64,000 nucleotides of DNA, taken from NCBI RefSeq assembly GCF_018613725.1, contig NZ_JAGGPS010000004.1, positions 1 to 64,000 of the forward strand, written 5' to 3'. The position numbers were made by a program, and so were the translations under genes. Below the pieces are notes generated by a model, which had not been told where the DNA came from, did no database searches, and saw only the letters and a program-made list of their open reading frames with translations. Of the stretch, positions 18,004 through 24,833 are shown piece after piece. Numbering within the stretch: position 1 is the stretch's first letter; the number at the start of each line of letters is the position of its first letter. The stretch is from Hymenobacter sp. ISL-91. Its GTDB lineage: Bacteria > Bacteroidota > Bacteroidia > Cytophagales > Hymenobacteraceae.

Positions 18004-18086
18004 GCAATGGACCGGAGTCGGCGGATGTACTTTCGCAGCCCAGCCAGTGCCCGGCGACTTGTCCTTGTTTTTTACGTTTTCTCCTG

Positions 18087-18959
18087 ATGAAGCGTCTGCT
18101 CTTTTACCCACTGCTGGCCCTGGCGGCCACTGCCTGCGCCCCACGGGCTGTCATCAAGCCCGCTACGCTCAACTTGGCGGGCCCGGCAGTGCTTGCCACT
18201 CCTACGGCCGCAACGGCCGAGTTTCTGGTAATTACCGAGGACCAGGTCTTCGAGGGGCCGGCCGAAGAGCTGGGCGACATCGTTATCCGCGACTCGGGTT
18301 TTACCTTGAGCTGCGACTACGAAACGGTGGTGGCCCTGGCTTCTGACAAGGCGCGGGCGCTGGGGGCCAACGCGCTACGCATCTATGAGCACAAAGTGCC
18401 GTCGATGAGAAGCACCTGCCACCAGATTCGGGCCCGGGCCCTGCGCCTGACCGACTTGGCGGCCCATGAGCGCGAAATCGTGTGGCAGCCCAACCGCCGG
18501 CTGCGGGTGGCCGATTTCAAGGGGCCCGTTGCCAACCGGCCGTTTCAGGCGGCTACCAGCAGCAACATCCGGTACCGCTACGCCGGGCTGGGGCTGGGCA
18601 AGGTTCGGCTCACGGTCGAAACCTACTTCAGTTGCCCCGACTCCTACTTCAAGCCCTCGGCCACCGATTCGCTGGTGCTGGCGCACGAGCAGGTACACTT
18701 TGATATTACGGAACTGTATGCCCGACGCTTTGTGCGGCAATTGGGGCAACAGGCCACCAACACGCGCGAGCTGCAGCAAAAACACGAAATCCTGTTCCGA
18801 CAGCTTCAATCCGAGAGCCAGCTGCTGCAGGATGCCTACGACAGTGAAACCTACGAAGACCCCGCGCTGGTAGCGGCATGGCAACAGCGTATTGCCCGCG
18901 AGCTGGCCGAGCTACAGGCATACGCCGACAAAACCCTGACTTTCAAAGTAGCCCTTTAG
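18087..18959 (+). CDS. DUF922-like lipoprotein, putative zinc peptidase, paralogue 2
   Basis: Predicted lipoprotein of 290 residues with signal MKRLLFYPLLALAATAC (Cys17). The C-terminal half holds LAHEQVHFDITELYARRF with His200, Glu201, His204 and Asp206, the HExxHxD motif of DUF922, and LRVADFKGPVANRPFQAAT upstream of it, parallel to the arrangement in the protein at 10007-11104. The N-terminal part (ALASDKARALGANALRI, CHQIRARA) resembles heavy-metal-binding/YbjQ-like folds, a weak guess. ATG 18087 is chosen because it opens the lipoprotein signal. A near-consensus -7, TACTTTCG, lies at 18028-18035. The DUF389 gene follows 56 bases downstream. Confidence 0.7.
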   Translation: MKRLLFYPLLALAATACAPRAVIKPATLNLAGPAVLATPTAATAEFLVITEDQVFEGPAEELGDIVIRDSGFTLSCDYETVVALASDKARALGANALRIYEHKVPSMRSTCHQIRARALRLTDLAAHEREIVWQPNRRLRVADFKGPVANRPFQAATSSNIRYRYAGLGLGKVRLTVETYFSCPDSYFKPSATDSLVLAHEQVHFDITELYARRFVRQLGQQATNTRELQQKHEILFRQLQSESQLLQDAYDSETYEDPALVAAWQQRIARELAELQAYADKTLTFKVAL

Positions 18960-19015
18960 CGCCTACAGCACCGCTTGCAGAAGTGGCGCCTCTCGTCGAA
19001 CATTAGCTCCAGATC

Positions 19016-20383
19016 ATGATTTTTGTGCTGCTTCGCTGGCTGCGTCTGCGCTTCGACCTGACCCAGGACATGGGCACGCCCGACGACATCGTGCAGGATG
19101 TAGAGGAGGGCCTGGTGTTCCGGGGTACCAACCTGTGGGTGCTCATGTTCGCCATTCTGGTAGCCTCGGTGGGGCTCAACGTCAACTCGACGGCCGTGGT
19201 AATTGGGGCTATGCTGATTTCGCCGCTGATGGGCCCTATTGTGGGCATTGGGTTCGGGGCGGCAACCGTGCGGGTCGAGATTATTCAGCGCGGACTTTCC
19301 AACCTGCTTTTGGCCACGGTTATCAGCCTGCTGGTGTCGGCGGCTTACTTCCGGCTCACGCCCCTCACCGATGCCGGTACCGAGCTGCTGGGCCGCACCG
19401 CGCCCACTACCTGGGACGTGCTGATTGCCTTGTTCGGGGGTGCTGCCGGCGCCGTGGCCCTCACGCGCCGCGAGAAAAGCAATGTGCTGCCCGGCGTAGC
19501 CATTGCCACCGCCCTGATGCCGCCGCTGTGCACGGCGGGCTACGGCTTGGCCATGGGCGAGTGGCAGTACATGTTCGGGGCCCTCTATCTGTACTCCATC
19601 AATTGCGTGTTTATTGTACTGGCTACGCTGCTGGTGGTGCGGATACTGCCCATTCCGCGGGCCACGTTTACCGACAGCGCCCGTGCCCGCCGCGTGCAGC
19701 TTACGGTGTGGGGCCTGGCTTTGCTCACGGCCATACCCAGCGTCTATCTGGCCGCCCGCATTGTGCGCCGCACGGTGTTCACCCACAATGCCCAGCGTTT
19801 TATAGAGGAGCAGTTCAACCTGGCCAACTCCTATGTCGTTACCCGCCGGCTCAATCCCGAAACCAACACTATCAATGTGCTGCTGGCCGGCCAGACACTT
19901 TCGCCGGAGCAGCTTCGGGTCCTGAAGGCCCGCCTGCCCGCCTATAGCTTGCCCGAAGCCCGCTTGGTTGTGCGCCAGGGCTTGGGGCGCCTCGACTCGG
20001 CCGACTCCCGCTCGTTGCGCCTGAGCCTGCTGGAAGACGTGCGCAACCTGGGCGAGCAGACGCTGGCCAGCTATGATGACCGGATTGCCCGACGGTTGCG
20101 GCGTATGGTGGCGGCCACCATTGTCCCGACGGGACTGCCAACCGATTCGCTGCTGCTGCGCGAGGTGCAGATTGAGCACCCGCTGGTGCGGCAGCTGGGC
20201 ATCAGCACCCTTATCCAACCGGCTACCGACTCGCTCAAGGCCGACACGGTGGTGGTGGTAGCCCTGCGCAGCCGAAGGCCGTTGCCCCTGCCCGAAGCCC
20301 AGCGGCTGCGCCAGTGGCTGGAGCTGCGCAGCGGCGGATTGCGCCGCGTACGGCTGCTGGAACAGCCCGAGGCCGCCCGTTAG
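19016..20383 (+). CDS. DUF389 integral membrane protein
   Basis: Membrane protein of 455 residues of the DUF389/TIGR00341 family. The conserved block NVNSTAVVIGAMLISPLMGPI (about 56-76) and the later REKSNVLPGVAIATALMPPLCTAGYGLA (about 153-180) are diagnostic, and the family is known for six or so helices. After the membrane part, about 220 residues form a soluble C-terminal region rich in Arg and Asp, longer than in many homologues. The function is unproven; it may be a transporter. It follows the DUF922 lipoprotein gene closely and ends in a shared hairpin. Confidence 0.85.
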   Translation: MIFVLLRWLRLRFDLTQDMGTPDDIVQDVEEGLVFRGTNLWVLMFAILVASVGLNVNSTAVVIGAMLISPLMGPIVGIGFGAATVRVEIIQRGLSNLLLATVISLLVSAAYFRLTPLTDAGTELLGRTAPTTWDVLIALFGGAAGAVALTRREKSNVLPGVAIATALMPPLCTAGYGLAMGEWQYMFGALYLYSINCVFIVLATLLVVRILPIPRATFTDSARARRVQLTVWGLALLTAIPSVYLAARIVRRTVFTHNAQRFIEEQFNLANSYVVTRRLNPETNTINVLLAGQTLSPEQLRVLKARLPAYSLPEARLVVRQGLGRLDSADSRSLRLSLLEDVRNLGEQTLASYDDRIARRLRRMVAATIVPTGLPTDSLLLREVQIEHPLVRQLGISTLIQPATDSLKADTVVVVALRSRRPLPLPEAQRLRQWLELRSGGLRRVRLLEQPEAAR

Positions 20384-20417
20384 CAGCAGTGTTATGCAAA
20401 GCGAGCCGCCACACAAA

Positions 20418-20469
20418 AACGCTATGCCCCCGTTGTTACCTGCCTGGGCAACAACGGGGGCATAGCGTT
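20418..20469. terminator. Bidirectional 20-bp hairpin terminator
   Basis: Perfect arms 20418-20437 and 20450-20469 with a 12-base loop, A-run before and TATAAT-rich sequence after, between the convergent DUF389 and small-protein genes. Confidence 0.8.
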
Positions 20470-20554
20470 ATAATAAACATCAGGATAGCGAATAAAACGG
20501 CGACACTTACCCCTGTTGTAAAGAGTAGAAGACGCTTTCTTCGCTGCCGGCTAA

Positions 20555-21055
20555 TCAGGCATCCGTTTTGTGGCCCCGGTACACCGATTCGCCGCTGGGT
20601 TTCCAGCTATTGTCGTCGTGCGTATCGTCGGAAGCGGCGTAGGCACTGTTGCGCTTGTTGCTCGTGGAGCGTAGGGCCAGCCAGCTCAAGCCGCTAACCA
20701 ACAGGGCGCCACCCACTACTTTCTGGGTTGGGCTGAGCCGGTTTACCTGTTCTACGGCCTTCGACCCCAGATCTTTTACTTGTTTGGAAAGCTGATTTAC
20801 ATCAACATTCTGCAGCCACTGCTGCTGGTTGAGCCAGTCTTTGGCTTTGGATTCGAGACCGGCTGTCTGGCCGCTGGCCTGCTGGCTGGAAGTGCCAGTT
20901 GGCTGGTTGCTAGTTGAATCGTGCTGGCTGCGCGCGTTGCTGCTGCCGACTTGGCTACCGGCCGAAGAAGTGTTGCTGGACTCGGGGTGGGCGGGCGTGA
21001 AGGCAACGTGCTTGCCAGCAGCGTCGCCGGGCTGGTTGGTTTTCGAAGTACTCAT
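20555..21055 (-). CDS. Low-complexity protein with one membrane helix
   Basis: Protein of 166 residues, not recognised. Residues 1-65 are Ser/Gln/Thr/Gly-rich and likely disordered. Residues 66-107 look helical (KAKDWLNQQQWLQNVDVNQL, DLGSKAVEQVNRL). A single hydrophobic segment follows near 111-127 (VVGGALLVSGLSWLALR). The polar tail is Asp/Ser-rich. There is no signal peptide. The composition resembles stress-related small proteins of Hymenobacteraceae, which is a guess. It is flanked by a shared terminator and by the divergent SDR gene. Confidence 0.6.
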   Translation of the reverse strand: MSTSKTNQPGDAAGKHVAFTPAHPESSNTSSAGSQVGSSNARSQHDSTSNQPTGTSSQQASGQTAGLESKAKDWLNQQQWLQNVDVNQLSKQVKDLGSKAVEQVNRLSPTQKVVGGALLVSGLSWLALRSTSNKRNSAYAASDDTHDDNSWKPSGESVYRGHKTDA

Positions 21056-21242
21056 AGCAAAAGGAAGTTAAAGTGGATGAATTGCCAGCGGGCGAACCCG
21101 GGCCTATTGTATAGTATTCGTGAAATGACCTTCCAGAGTTGCCATTTAACCCAGGTGTTTTGGCCGGCACCGGCAACGTGGCACCAAACATCCGGCCCGA
21201 CTTTCCGTTGGGACAGTATTCTTTTCACTGCCTTCCCTGCTC

Positions 21243-22001
21243 ATGCCCTTCACCCCTATTGCTACCCCCGCCCGCCGTTTTCAGGATAAAGTCTGCTTTG
21301 TTACCGGTGCCACCTCGGGTATCGGGCGGGCTACGGCCGTACGCCTGGGCCGCGAAGGTGGCCGCGTGGTCATCATCGGCCGCAATAAAGAGGAAGGACC
21401 GGAGTCGGTGGCGCTGGTGGAGCAAGCCGGTGGGCAGGCACTGTTCATCCGCTGCGACGTGGGCAAAGACGCCGACCTGAAGCGGGCTGTGGAGCGAACC
21501 ATTAAAGAGTGGGGCCGCATCGACGTGCTCATCAACAACGCCGCTATGATGACTTTCGACCCCATCGCCAAGCTCGACCCCAAAGACTGGGACCAGTTGA
21601 TGAATGTCAATCTGCGTTCCTTGTTCCGGCTCACCCAACTGTGTCTGCCCCATATGCAGGGCGGGGCCATTGTGGCCATCAGCTCGGTCCATTCTTTCCA
21701 GACTACGCCCAACGTAGTGCCGTATGCCGCCAGCAAAGGGGCCATGGATGCCTTTGTGCGGGGCCTGAGCCAGGAAATTCCGCATACCCACGCCCGGGTT
21801 AATTCGGTAGCACCCGGGGCCGTGGATACGCCCATGCTCTGGAGCAACCCCAACGTGAAAAGCGGCAAGGAGAAAATTACCGGCCAGGTGGGCACACCCG
21901 AAGAAATAGCCGCCGCCGTCTGCTTTCTGGCCTCCTCCGAAGCCAGCTTCATCAACGGCACCACCCTGGCCGTTGACGGCGGCCGCCTGGCAGCGCTCTA
22001 G
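21243..22001 (+). CDS. Short-chain dehydrogenase/reductase
   Basis: Classical SDR of 252 residues, NAD(P)-dependent. The cofactor motif is TGATSGIG (21-28), with LINNAA at 96-101 and the catalytic triad Ser147 or Ser148, Tyr161 and Lys165 (VPYAASKGAM). VAPGAVDTPM and the C-terminal INGTTLAVDGGRL are typical of the FabG-like subgroup. IIGRNKE at 44-50 has Arg after Gly, often linked to NADP preference. The substrate is unknown. It stands alone and ends in a strong hairpin at 22036-22085. Confidence 0.92.
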   Translation: MPFTPIATPARRFQDKVCFVTGATSGIGRATAVRLGREGGRVVIIGRNKEEGPESVALVEQAGGQALFIRCDVGKDADLKRAVERTIKEWGRIDVLINNAAMMTFDPIAKLDPKDWDQLMNVNLRSLFRLTQLCLPHMQGGAIVAISSVHSFQTTPNVVPYAASKGAMDAFVRGLSQEIPHTHARVNSVAPGAVDTPMLWSNPNVKSGKEKITGQVGTPEEIAAAVCFLASSEASFINGTTLAVDGGRLAAL

Positions 22002-22035
22002 CCAGTGAGTAAGGGAGTAGCTGTGTAAATGATTG

Positions 22036-22085
22036 AATGAGCAAGCTCGTCATTCGCTTCGCTCTGAATGACGAGCTTGCTCATT
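22036..22085. terminator. 20-bp hairpin terminator after the SDR gene
   Basis: Perfect arms 22036-22055 and 22066-22085 with loop GCTTCGCTCT, followed by a T-run on the plus strand. It also lies past the stop of the minus-strand zincin-like gene, so it can serve both. Confidence 0.85.
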
Positions 22086-22111
22086 TTTTACTGATTTGGT
22101 CCTACAGCGCC

Positions 22112-22474
22112 CTATTTTGCTTTTGGCGTAGCGTGGCGCTCGGCAACCGTAGGCAGCGGGCGGCCCTGGGCATAATGATGGGCATCGCGCTCGGCGGCTT
22201 CGCGGGCTTCTATCTCGAACGGGATGTGGTAGTAGCCGTAGCGGGCCCAGCCCCACAGGTAGCGTACCAGAAACCCCAGCCGCCCGTGCTGCTCAAACTG
22301 CCGGATGTGCTCCATTTCGTGCGCCACCCAGAACGGGTCGCGTAGAAACTCCTCGCGCGTAACCCCGCTCAAGTGGATGCTACGGCCCAGCACCATCGCC
22401 ACGTTGGGCACTGCCAGTTTCAGGCGGGCCAACCGGGCAAAGGGCGAGTTTTCTACAATGCGCGCTACCTGCAT
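22112..22474 (-). CDS. Small zincin-like protein with HExxH motif
   Basis: Protein of 120 residues with WVAHEMEHIRQFEQHG (about 50-65), an H-E-x-x-H zinc-site motif like those of DUF4157-type mini-metalloproteases. A hydrophobic or amphipathic stretch GFLVRYLWGWARYGYYHIPFE and a His/Glu-rich region EIEAREAAERDAHHY follow; the latter could give the third ligand. ATG 22474 (MQVARIVENSPF) is preferred because the upstream 24 residues look random. There is no signal peptide. Activity is unproven. Confidence 0.7.
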   Translation of the reverse strand: MQVARIVENSPFARLARLKLAVPNVAMVLGRSIHLSGVTREEFLRDPFWVAHEMEHIRQFEQHGRLGFLVRYLWGWARYGYYHIPFEIEAREAAERDAHHYAQGRPLPTVAERHATPKAK

Positions 22475-22797
22475 AAGGCAATAGGAAGAAGAAAGAGAAG
22501 GGCGAGGTGTACGCAATATAGGTTGGCCAAGTTGAGCTGGTTGCAAGACTATTTGCCAAATAATTTGACCTATACCGGGAAAATTTGTTTTTAACTGTTT
22601 TTTTTCTTGGCTCTTTGGTTGTTTCAGACCTAGCTTTACTCCACGCCTCTGTCCGGCCAGTTCGGAAAAGCAGCGGGCCAGTGTCTTAATCTTTTCGCTT
22701 TTGCCATCCGGATTCCCGGTTGCCTATCGAGTAACGAACATCTTTTGGAGCAGTGCGGCGCTTTCCGCCCATACTGTCAGCACCTTCCCGACGAACA
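22475..22797. other. 323-base gap between divergent genes
   Basis: No gene or structured RNA is recognised. A T-rich stretch at about 22588-22625 is the only compositional feature. Promoters for the zincin-like gene (minus) and the NlpC/P60 gene (plus) must lie here. Confidence 0.35.
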
Positions 22798-23403
22798 GTG
22801 AAAAACAGCATCCTCTATTGCCTCGCCGCGGCCGCCATGGTCCTCTCCTTTTTATTCGAGCAAGCCCCCGCCGCGTCTGGCAACCTAGTGGTTGCTTCTT
22901 CTCAACAAGCCTCCCTGCTGGGCGGCCTGCTGCCCGCCGATGAAGGTGACAACGCCCGTATCCTGACTAACGCCGACTCGGCGGCCTACGATAAAGTAGC
23001 CGAGCGGCTAGGCATCGAGACTGACTACAATGAGAACAAGTCGCTGCTGGCGACCGTGGCTTCCTGGCTGGGCACGCCCTACCGCTATGGCAGCAGCAGC
23101 AAAAGCGGCACCGACTGCTCCGGCTTTGTTACCCGCGTATTTAAGGAGGTATACGGCCTCACGCTGCAGCGCAGCTCACGCTCCATGTTCGGCACGGTGA
23201 AGCGCGTCGACAAGGATGAAATGCAGACCGGCGACCTGGTATTCTTCCGTCGGGGTCCGGGCCAGCCCATCTACCACGTAGGTATTTACCTCAAGGACAA
23301 CAAGTTTGCCCACGCAGCTACCAACGGTGGTGTAATGGTTAGCTCGCTGCGGCAGGCCTACTACAGCCGCAACTTTTACGCCGCCGGCCGCGTCGACCGT
23401 TAG
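22798..23403 (+). CDS. NlpC/P60 cell-wall hydrolase
   Basis: Exported cysteine peptidase of 201 residues that would cleave peptidoglycan stem peptides. The C-terminal NlpC/P60 domain shows WLGTPYRYG, the catalytic Cys107 in GTDCSGFV, His160 in YHVGIYL and His172 in FAHAAT. GTG 22798 gives a clean signal peptide (KNSILYCLAAAAMVLSFLF) and is preferred over the GTG 15 codons upstream. Length and layout resemble the Spr/MepS group. A GC-rich hairpin at 23437-23466 follows. Confidence 0.9.
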   Translation: MKNSILYCLAAAAMVLSFLFEQAPAASGNLVVASSQQASLLGGLLPADEGDNARILTNADSAAYDKVAERLGIETDYNENKSLLATVASWLGTPYRYGSSSKSGTDCSGFVTRVFKEVYGLTLQRSSRSMFGTVKRVDKDEMQTGDLVFFRRGPGQPIYHVGIYLKDNKFAHAATNGGVMVSSLRQAYYSRNFYAAGRVDR

Positions 23404-23436
23404 GCGTCCTCATCCGACTTCATATCCTGCTTACCG

Positions 23437-23466
23437 CCGCGCCCCGTTCTACCCGACGGGGCGCGG
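23437..23466 (+). terminator. GC-rich hairpin after the NlpC/P60 gene
   Basis: An 11-bp perfect stem (23437-23447 with 23456-23466) lies 33 bases past the stop. It lacks a strong T-tract. Confidence 0.55.
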
Positions 23467-23603
23467 CTGTTACCGGCAATTGGTGCGGCAATTGGCCGGG
23501 GCAGCCTGTGCAGGAAGTGGCTAAAACCATTTTGGCCTGATAGAGTATAGCAAAACACCGGCACTTGGGCCGGTACCCTCCCTTTCTATTTTATTGCGCT
23601 TCC

Positions 23604-24275
23604 ATGGATAAGCAAGACCCTCAAGGACAGGACGTAGCTTCTTCGCCTCTGTTCAAGAAATTTCTCGGCAAGGCCGAAGAATATGTTAAAAAGCCTACGC
23701 GCATGAAGCAGCTGCTGACTGATGCGTACGAGAAAGCCAGCAGCAAAAAGGACATGGGCTCTATTGCCCACGAGGCTTGGGAGACCATGCAGACCATGTT
23801 CAGGCTTATCAAACTATCGGCGTCGGGCGAGTATACCGGCCTGCCTACTACCACTGTAGTGGCCGCAGTAGCCGTTACCATCTACTTTCTGAGCCCCATT
23901 GACCTGATTCCGGACTTTATTCCGGTACTGGGTCTGCTCGATGATGTGGCCCTGGTTGCCTGGTTTAGCACAACTATCCAGGATGAGCTGGCAAAGTTTG
24001 CCGAGTGGGAAAGCACCCGCCCTACCTTGGTAAGAGATACCGACGAACAGCCCCGGACCAACTCCATGACGAAAACCGAAAGCTCGGTTTCGACCATGGG
24101 GCAGGTGGGCAATATGGGCTCCGAGGCCAACAAACCTACGGCTACCCAGGCTACTGGCACCACTTCTGCCACCCAGCCCGACGTAGCCGCCAATACCACC
24201 GACAGCAGCCGCGAGCCTAACTTCTCGACCCACGACCGGCCAGCCGGCGGAGACATGGGCGGTAACGTACGCTAG
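23604..24275 (+). CDS. YkvA/DUF1232 membrane protein with disordered tail
   Basis: Protein of 223 residues. The core is a DUF1232 (YkvA) domain: TVVAAVAVTIYFLSPIDLIP then DFIPVLGLLDDVALVAW, a membrane hairpin with the diagnostic SPIDLIPD-IP-LG-LDD pattern (about 84-121). A helical N-terminal domain (FKKFLGKAEEYVKKPTRMKQL) precedes it. The last 80 residues are Thr/Ser/Asn-rich and disordered, longer than in most homologues. The function is unknown. ATG 23604 follows the terminator-free gap. Four perfect heptamers begin right after the stop codon. Confidence 0.85.
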   Translation: MDKQDPQGQDVASSPLFKKFLGKAEEYVKKPTRMKQLLTDAYEKASSKKDMGSIAHEAWETMQTMFRLIKLSASGEYTGLPTTTVVAAVAVTIYFLSPIDLIPDFIPVLGLLDDVALVAWFSTTIQDELAKFAEWESTRPTLVRDTDEQPRTNSMTKTESSVSTMGQVGNMGSEANKPTATQATGTTSATQPDVAANTTDSSREPNFSTHDRPAGGDMGGNVR

Positions 24276-24401
24276 TTAGCTGTTAGCTGTTAGCTGTTAG
24301 CTGAAAAAAACGAAAAAGGCCCCGCACTCGATTGAGTGCGGGGCCTTTTTTTGACCGGAGCGGCAGGAAATTCCTAGCAGCTAGCAGCTAGCTGCTAATA
24401 C
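24276..24401. repeat. Heptamer inverted array 1, around a terminator
   Basis: The left arm (24276-24303) is four perfect copies of TTAGCTG, starting at the base after the DUF1232 stop. The right arm (24374-24401) is CTAGCAG, CTAGCAG, CTAGCTG, CTAATAC, ending at the ACP-like stop. The terminator at 24313-24350 sits between them. Confidence 0.85.
24313..24350. terminator. Bidirectional intrinsic terminator
   Basis: Perfect 17-bp stem (24313-24329 with 24334-24350), loop GATT, with A-run and T-run at the ends, between the convergent DUF1232 and ACP-like genes and inside heptamer array 1. Confidence 0.9.
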
Positions 24402-24402
24402 A

Positions 24403-24675
24403 CTACGCGGCCTGAGCTTCTGTGGGGGTGTGGCTGACAACGTAGTTTACGAAGTCGCCAACGGTTGTCAGCGGCACTTCATCGGGGATGACAATATGGA
24501 AGTTGCGCTCCAGCTCCAGGATAATATCGACTACATCAACAGTGTCGAAGCCTAACTCGCGGCTCAGGTTGCAGCCTATCCGCAGGCGACGCGCCTTGAT
24601 GGCCTTGCGCTTGCTAATGATGCGCAGCACCTGCTGCTGAATGGTTTTGGGGGCGGTAGTGGTGGAGGCGTACAT
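24403..24675 (-). CDS. Acyl-carrier-protein-like protein with Thr at the carrier site
   Basis: Small four-helix protein of 90 residues aligned easily with ACP: NLSRELGFDTVDVVDIILELERNF (36-59) corresponds to the DSL region and helix II, then IPDEVPLTTVGDFVNYV. The phosphopantetheine-accepting Ser is replaced by Thr45 (DTV instead of DSL). A basic stretch SKRKAIKARRLR (21-32) lies before it. It may be a carrier with altered chemistry or a non-loaded relative. ATG 24675 is chosen because it gives the right length; the frame runs 34 codons further. No lipid-synthesis gene is adjacent. Confidence 0.75.
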   Translation of the reverse strand: MYASTTTAPKTIQQQVLRIISKRKAIKARRLRIGCNLSRELGFDTVDVVDIILELERNFHIVIPDEVPLTTVGDFVNYVVSHTPTEAQAA

Positions 24676-24791
24676 GAAACGAGCCAACAGAAGAAAAGAA
24701 AACGGAACGGAGCCGGCAGCAAAGCCTCCCGCGCCCGTTCGGGCGAAGGAGTCCGGAAGCAACGGCAATGGTTGCAAAGGCTCAGAAAAAA

Positions 24792-24825
24792 AAGCTCCGG
24801 AAAGACCTGAGTCTGTCCGGAGCTT
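24792..24825 (-). terminator. Terminator of the RND efflux operon
   Basis: A near-perfect 15-bp stem (24792-24806 with 24811-24825) is followed on the minus strand by seven T (complement of 24785-24791), just past the pump gene stop. Confidence 0.9.
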
Positions 24826-24833
24826 GCCCTGCG

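Noticed and set aside
18956..20416. Minus-strand 486-codon frame opposite the DUF389 gene
   Set aside because: Gln/Ala/Arg/His-rich shadow with no family features; the plus strand encodes the DUF389 protein with diagnostic motifs.
24276..24401. Heptamer arrays as CRISPR or VNTR-like arrays
   Set aside because: Units are 7 bases without unique spacers, the arms are inverted, and there are no cas genes. They do not fit CRISPR; they are reported as an inverted-array family instead.
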